From NCBI GenBank assembly GCA_002083595.1, contig MSXT01000097.1, positions 1 to 8,061 on the forward strand: a stretch of 8,061 nt of DNA. The letters run 5' to 3'. The first letter of the stretch is position 1. Each line of letters starts with the position of its first letter. The notes below the pieces were generated by a model, which was not told the origin of the DNA, did not search any database, and worked only from the letters and a program-made list of their open reading frames with translations. The stretch is from Proteobacteria bacterium ST_bin16. Its GTDB lineage: Bacteria > Pseudomonadota > Gammaproteobacteria > Burkholderiales > Nitrosomonadaceae. A program made the translations under genes and the position numbers. Positions 5,624-8,061 of the stretch are shown here, in pieces.

Positions 5624-6235
5624 ATGAACAATCCATGTGTACAAAATTCAAGGCGTGCGTGTTCGAGAACACGAGCCGGAATCTGGGGTATCGCAGCGAT
5701 CTTCCTGATGACAGCACAAGGCCTTGCGGTTGCCACAGGCTCGCAAAAACATCCGTTGACGGCGATTGAAATTGCAGGTGTTTCGCTTACCACCCCTGCG
5801 GAAAAGATTCCTGACATTTTACAAACGCAAGGTTATACCCAAGTCAATTCTTCGCTGTATACCAAAAGCGAGCCCGCGCCCAACGGTCGCAGCACTGTTT
5901 ATCGTGTCGAAATCGACGATACCGCAACTTCGCGCGAGCTGGGTTATTTCCGCAGCCTAACCGGCGGGCGCAACAAAAGCCCATCGTCGCGCGACGCCGC
6001 GATCCCCGATAGCGAAATCGCGATGGTGCGGCAACTGTACGACGTCGTGTGCAATGTTTCCGAAGATTTGCAAAGCGAACGCAAATGCCAGCCACCGCAA
6101 CCCGCCAGCATGATGATCAACAACGGCATGATGCTGACCATCGATGCGAATCATTCGGTACTGCTGAAAGCGTCGGACTCGAGCACATCGGTGGTAGTTA
6201 AGGAAGTGGAGCGGGGCGGTGAACCGTTCCTGTGA
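5624..6235 (+). CDS. Small secreted protein of unknown function, co-transcribed with copD
   Basis: A 203-residue protein I do not recognise. The N-terminus is basic (RRACSRTRAG) followed by a hydrophobic core (about 19-31) and a likely cleavage site near AVA at 35-37, so it should be exported. SRRA recalls a twin-arginine signal, but the residues after the arginines do not fit that consensus well. The mature part begins with a segment (about 48-80, IEIAGVSLTTPAEKIPDILQ then GYTQ) that resembles the short helix-hairpin modules seen in several periplasmic proteins which start with 'G..l..s.ee....L...GY'; this is only a likeness. Cys143 and Cys155 could form a disulfide. No transmembrane helix follows the signal. 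The start is set by a strong Shine-Dalgarno site, and the 19-base gap to copD implies one operon and perhaps a periplasmic role alongside the cytochrome domain. Confidence 0.78.
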   Translation: MNNPCVQNSRRACSRTRAGIWGIAAIFLMTAQGLAVATGSQKHPLTAIEIAGVSLTTPAEKIPDILQTQGYTQVNSSLYTKSEPAPNGRSTVYRVEIDDTATSRELGYFRSLTGGRNKSPSSRDAAIPDSEIAMVRQLYDVVCNVSEDLQSERKCQPPQPASMMINNGMMLTIDANHSVLLKASDSSTSVVVKEVERGGEPFL

Positions 6236-6302
6236 TTGCTCTAATTGTTGTAGCAATTTCATTGTGAATGGTTTTTGGTGGATGGCGCTGTGCTTATCCA
6301 CC
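6235..6302 (+). other. Two hairpins in the gap after the secreted protein gene
   Basis: ATTGCT (6235-6240) pairs with AGCAAT (6252-6257), followed by TTTC: at best a weak terminator for the copD operon. Further on, GGTGGAT (6277-6283) pairs with ATCCACC (6296-6302), extended by two G-U pairs to an eight-base loop. It has a T run before it rather than after, so it does not terminate plus-strand transcription in the standard way. The 94-base gap also has to supply any promoter for the TPR gene; none stands out. Confidence 0.35.
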
Positions 6303-6329
6303 CTGCAAAACTCGTTTCACTTTTGATCA

Positions 6330-8042
6330 ATGGATATTGCTCAAGTCATCGAATGGTTGGATCGGCATAAAAACGCCATTGCTTCCATTGGCCTAATAGC
6401 CAGTGGAATATGGGCTGTATGGGTTTGGAAGAAAAAACAAGACGGCAATTCATCGGCAGGAATCCAGAATCAGAATTCGCCAAATTCCGGTAAGCAAATT
6501 ATCGCACCCGTTACGGTAAATGATCATGCGACGGTTAATCAGCAATTTGGCGATACCCATCATCATGGATTGAGTGTCGAGGATGCAATGAAACTGGCGG
6601 AGAAGCTGGCCGCTGAGAAAGGTGAGAAAGACACGCAACTCATCAAGTCGTTACAAGAAACCATTCAAGCACTGACCCAACAAAACGCTCAAAAATACGA
6701 CATACAGCAGGCATTCGATCTGCTTGCTCAAGGCGATACAGCCCAGGCGGAAGCCATCTTTGCCGCTGTAGCCGCGGAAGCAAGAAAGACAGGTAAGGAA
6801 GCAAATCTCAAGGAAGCACAAGCACTGCGACATTTAGGTTCTCTGGCTTTCTTGCATGATACACAAAAAGCCTTCGCTGCTTATAAACGTAGCACCGAAC
6901 TTGATCCGGACAATCTGGACGGCTGGAATAACCTCGGACACCTTTATCTAAGGATCGGTGAACTTGAAAAGGCCGAAAATACTTATAAGGCTATTTTGAG
7001 ACTCTCGAAAAGCAATAAAGAAGGTCAAGCAGTAGCTTATGGCAACCTTGGACTTGTTTATCGGGTTTGCGGCGATCTGGAACGCGCTATCGAGTGCCAT
7101 GAGAAATCGCTGGCGGTCAATCATGAACTTAAGCGCAAGGAAAGTATGGCCAACCAGTTGGGTAACCTTGGTAGCATTTACAGGATTCGCGGTGATCTGG
7201 AGTGCGCCATCGAATGCCATGAAAAAGCGTTGGCGATCGATAAGGAGCTGGGGAACAAGCATGGAATAGCTGCCAACTACAGTAATCTGGGGCTTGTTTA
7301 CGGGATCCGTGGTGATCTGGAATGTGCTCTCGATTACTTTGAAAAATCCCTTGCCATCCATCGGGAACTGGGACACAAGGAAGGGATGGCTGCTAACTAT
7401 GGAAATATAGGGAGTGTCTATGGGACTCGCGGCGATCTGGATCGTGCGATCGAGTGCTTTGGAAAATCGCTGACAATCGCACAAGGGCTAAAATATAAGG
7501 AAGGCATGGCTAATGCTTACGGTAATTTAGGCAGTGTCTACCAGATCTGTGGCGATTTGGAACATGCCATCGAATACCATGAAAAAGCGCTGGTGATCGA
7601 AAATGAGCTGGGAAACAAGGAAGGAATGGCCAATCAGTACGGTCAACTGGGCAGTGTCTATTGGGCTCGCGCTGATCGAGAGCGTGCTGCCGAATATTTT
7701 GAGCAATCGCTGGCGCTCGAAAAGGAGTTAGGACACAAGAAAGGTATCGCCAATCAATATGGCAACTTGGGTGGTGTCTACCGAATCTGCGGGGAGCTGG
7801 AGCGTGCCATCGAATACCATGAAAAAGCACTGGCACTCGAAAAGGAGCTGGAGCACAAGGAAGGCATGGCCAATCAGTATGGCAACTTGGGACTCGACTA
7901 CCAAACCCGCGGCGAGATGGATCGCGCTGTCGAAAATTGGAAACAATCGCTGATACTATTTCAGCAACTGGACGCTAAAGACAGAATAGCTTCAATTCAA
8001 TCCTTGATTGATGAAGCAGAGCAAAAGATTCTAATTAATTGA
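6330..8042 (+). CDS. Membrane-anchored tetratricopeptide (TPR) repeat protein
   Basis: A 570-residue protein. A single transmembrane helix near the N-terminus (about 15-33, followed by KKK) anchors it, most likely with the rest in the cytoplasm by the positive-inside rule. A polar linker (about 36-80) ends in FGDTHHHG, and a charged helical segment (about 83-118) may be a coiled coil. Two ordinary 34-residue TPRs cover about 163-229. Eight 40-residue TPRs follow at 231-550, consensus EGMANQYGNLGSVYRIRGDL then ERAIEYHEKALAIEKELGHK. A short capping helix ends the protein. TPR arrays bind partner proteins; no catalytic domain is present, so it is a scaffold or sensor by inference. The substrate or partner is unknown. 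No strong Shine-Dalgarno precedes the ATG. Whether it belongs with the copD operon is unclear, since the 94-base gap contains hairpins. Confidence 0.88.
   Translation: MDIAQVIEWLDRHKNAIASIGLIASGIWAVWVWKKKQDGNSSAGIQNQNSPNSGKQIIAPVTVNDHATVNQQFGDTHHHGLSVEDAMKLAEKLAAEKGEKDTQLIKSLQETIQALTQQNAQKYDIQQAFDLLAQGDTAQAEAIFAAVAAEARKTGKEANLKEAQALRHLGSLAFLHDTQKAFAAYKRSTELDPDNLDGWNNLGHLYLRIGELEKAENTYKAILRLSKSNKEGQAVAYGNLGLVYRVCGDLERAIECHEKSLAVNHELKRKESMANQLGNLGSIYRIRGDLECAIECHEKALAIDKELGNKHGIAANYSNLGLVYGIRGDLECALDYFEKSLAIHRELGHKEGMAANYGNIGSVYGTRGDLDRAIECFGKSLTIAQGLKYKEGMANAYGNLGSVYQICGDLEHAIEYHEKALVIENELGNKEGMANQYGQLGSVYWARADRERAAEYFEQSLALEKELGHKKGIANQYGNLGGVYRICGELERAIEYHEKALALEKELEHKEGMANQYGNLGLDYQTRGEMDRAVENWKQSLILFQQLDAKDRIASIQSLIDEAEQKILIN
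7020..7979 (+). repeat. Eight tandem 120-base units encoding 40-residue TPRs
   Basis: Units start at 7020, 7140, 7260, 7380, 7500, 7620, 7740 and 7860, each exactly 120 bases with no insertion or deletion. The codons for the GGNAACYTNGG-like core, the GGCGATCTGGA block and the GAAAAAGCGCTGG block recur at the same place in every unit. Neighbouring units share much synonymous sequence (for example CTGGCACTCGAAAAGGAGCTG in unit 7 against CTGGCGCTCGAAAAGGAGTT in unit 6), pointing to duplication of DNA rather than mere protein-level similarity. Because the period is a multiple of three, long open frames appear on the opposite strand; these are by-products. Confidence 0.93.
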
Positions 8043-8061
8043 ATCCGGTTCGATGTTTTTC

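Noticed and set aside
5629..5670. Twin-arginine (Tat) signal in the secreted protein
   Set aside because: Two adjacent arginines are present, but the following positions lack the consensus hydrophobic residues and Lys. A general secretory signal explains the N-terminus equally well.
6948..7484. Long minus-strand open frames inside the TPR gene (also 7510-7836 and 7728-7946)
   Set aside because: They are created by the 120-base periodicity, which is a multiple of three and so repeats any stop-free antisense stretch. Their sequence is just the reverse reading of the TPR units.

Overview
The window looks like chromosome of a betaproteobacterial ammonia oxidiser, most likely Nitrosomonas. The main reason is the first 228 bases, which encode the highly conserved C-terminus of AmoC, the ammonia monooxygenase subunit C. 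It is followed by a gene of the AmoD/AmoE (orf5/orf4) family, found with ammonia monooxygenase genes. No amoA follows amoC, so this is not the usual amoCAB order; it fits a stand-alone amoC locus paired with an amoD/E-type gene. Sequence upstream of base 1 is needed to confirm that.

Layout: (1) 1-903, plus strand: amoC 3' end, a strong intergenic hairpin, then the amoD-like gene with a clear ribosome binding site. (2) 1015-2085, minus strand: a two-gene unit encoding a His-rich, Tyr/Pro-rich exported protein followed by a glycine-zipper lipoprotein. It ends in a textbook intrinsic terminator facing amoD. (3) 2290-3330, plus strand: a membrane-anchored retropepsin-like aspartic protease, divergent from (2). 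(4) 3583-6235, plus strand: a 673-residue CopD-type membrane protein fused to a c-type cytochrome and a thioredoxin/SCO-like domain, followed 19 bases later by a small secreted protein of unknown function. (5) 6330-8042, plus strand: a membrane-anchored TPR protein whose second half is eight exact 120-base units. All intergenic stretches are under 300 bases; the longest is 3331-3582.

A loose theme, by inference, is cell-envelope metal and redox handling near an ammonia monooxygenase gene. The AmoD-like protein is predicted to begin with histidine once mature, one exported protein carries a dense His cluster, and the CopD protein carries a haem domain. No CopC gene lies beside the CopD gene. 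The protease, the secreted unknown and the TPR protein have no demonstrable link to this theme. I see no tRNA, rRNA, CRISPR array, insertion sequence or phage gene. The most unusual items are the CopD-cytochrome-thioredoxin fusion, the predicted N-terminal histidine of the AmoD-like protein, and the strictly periodic TPR array.
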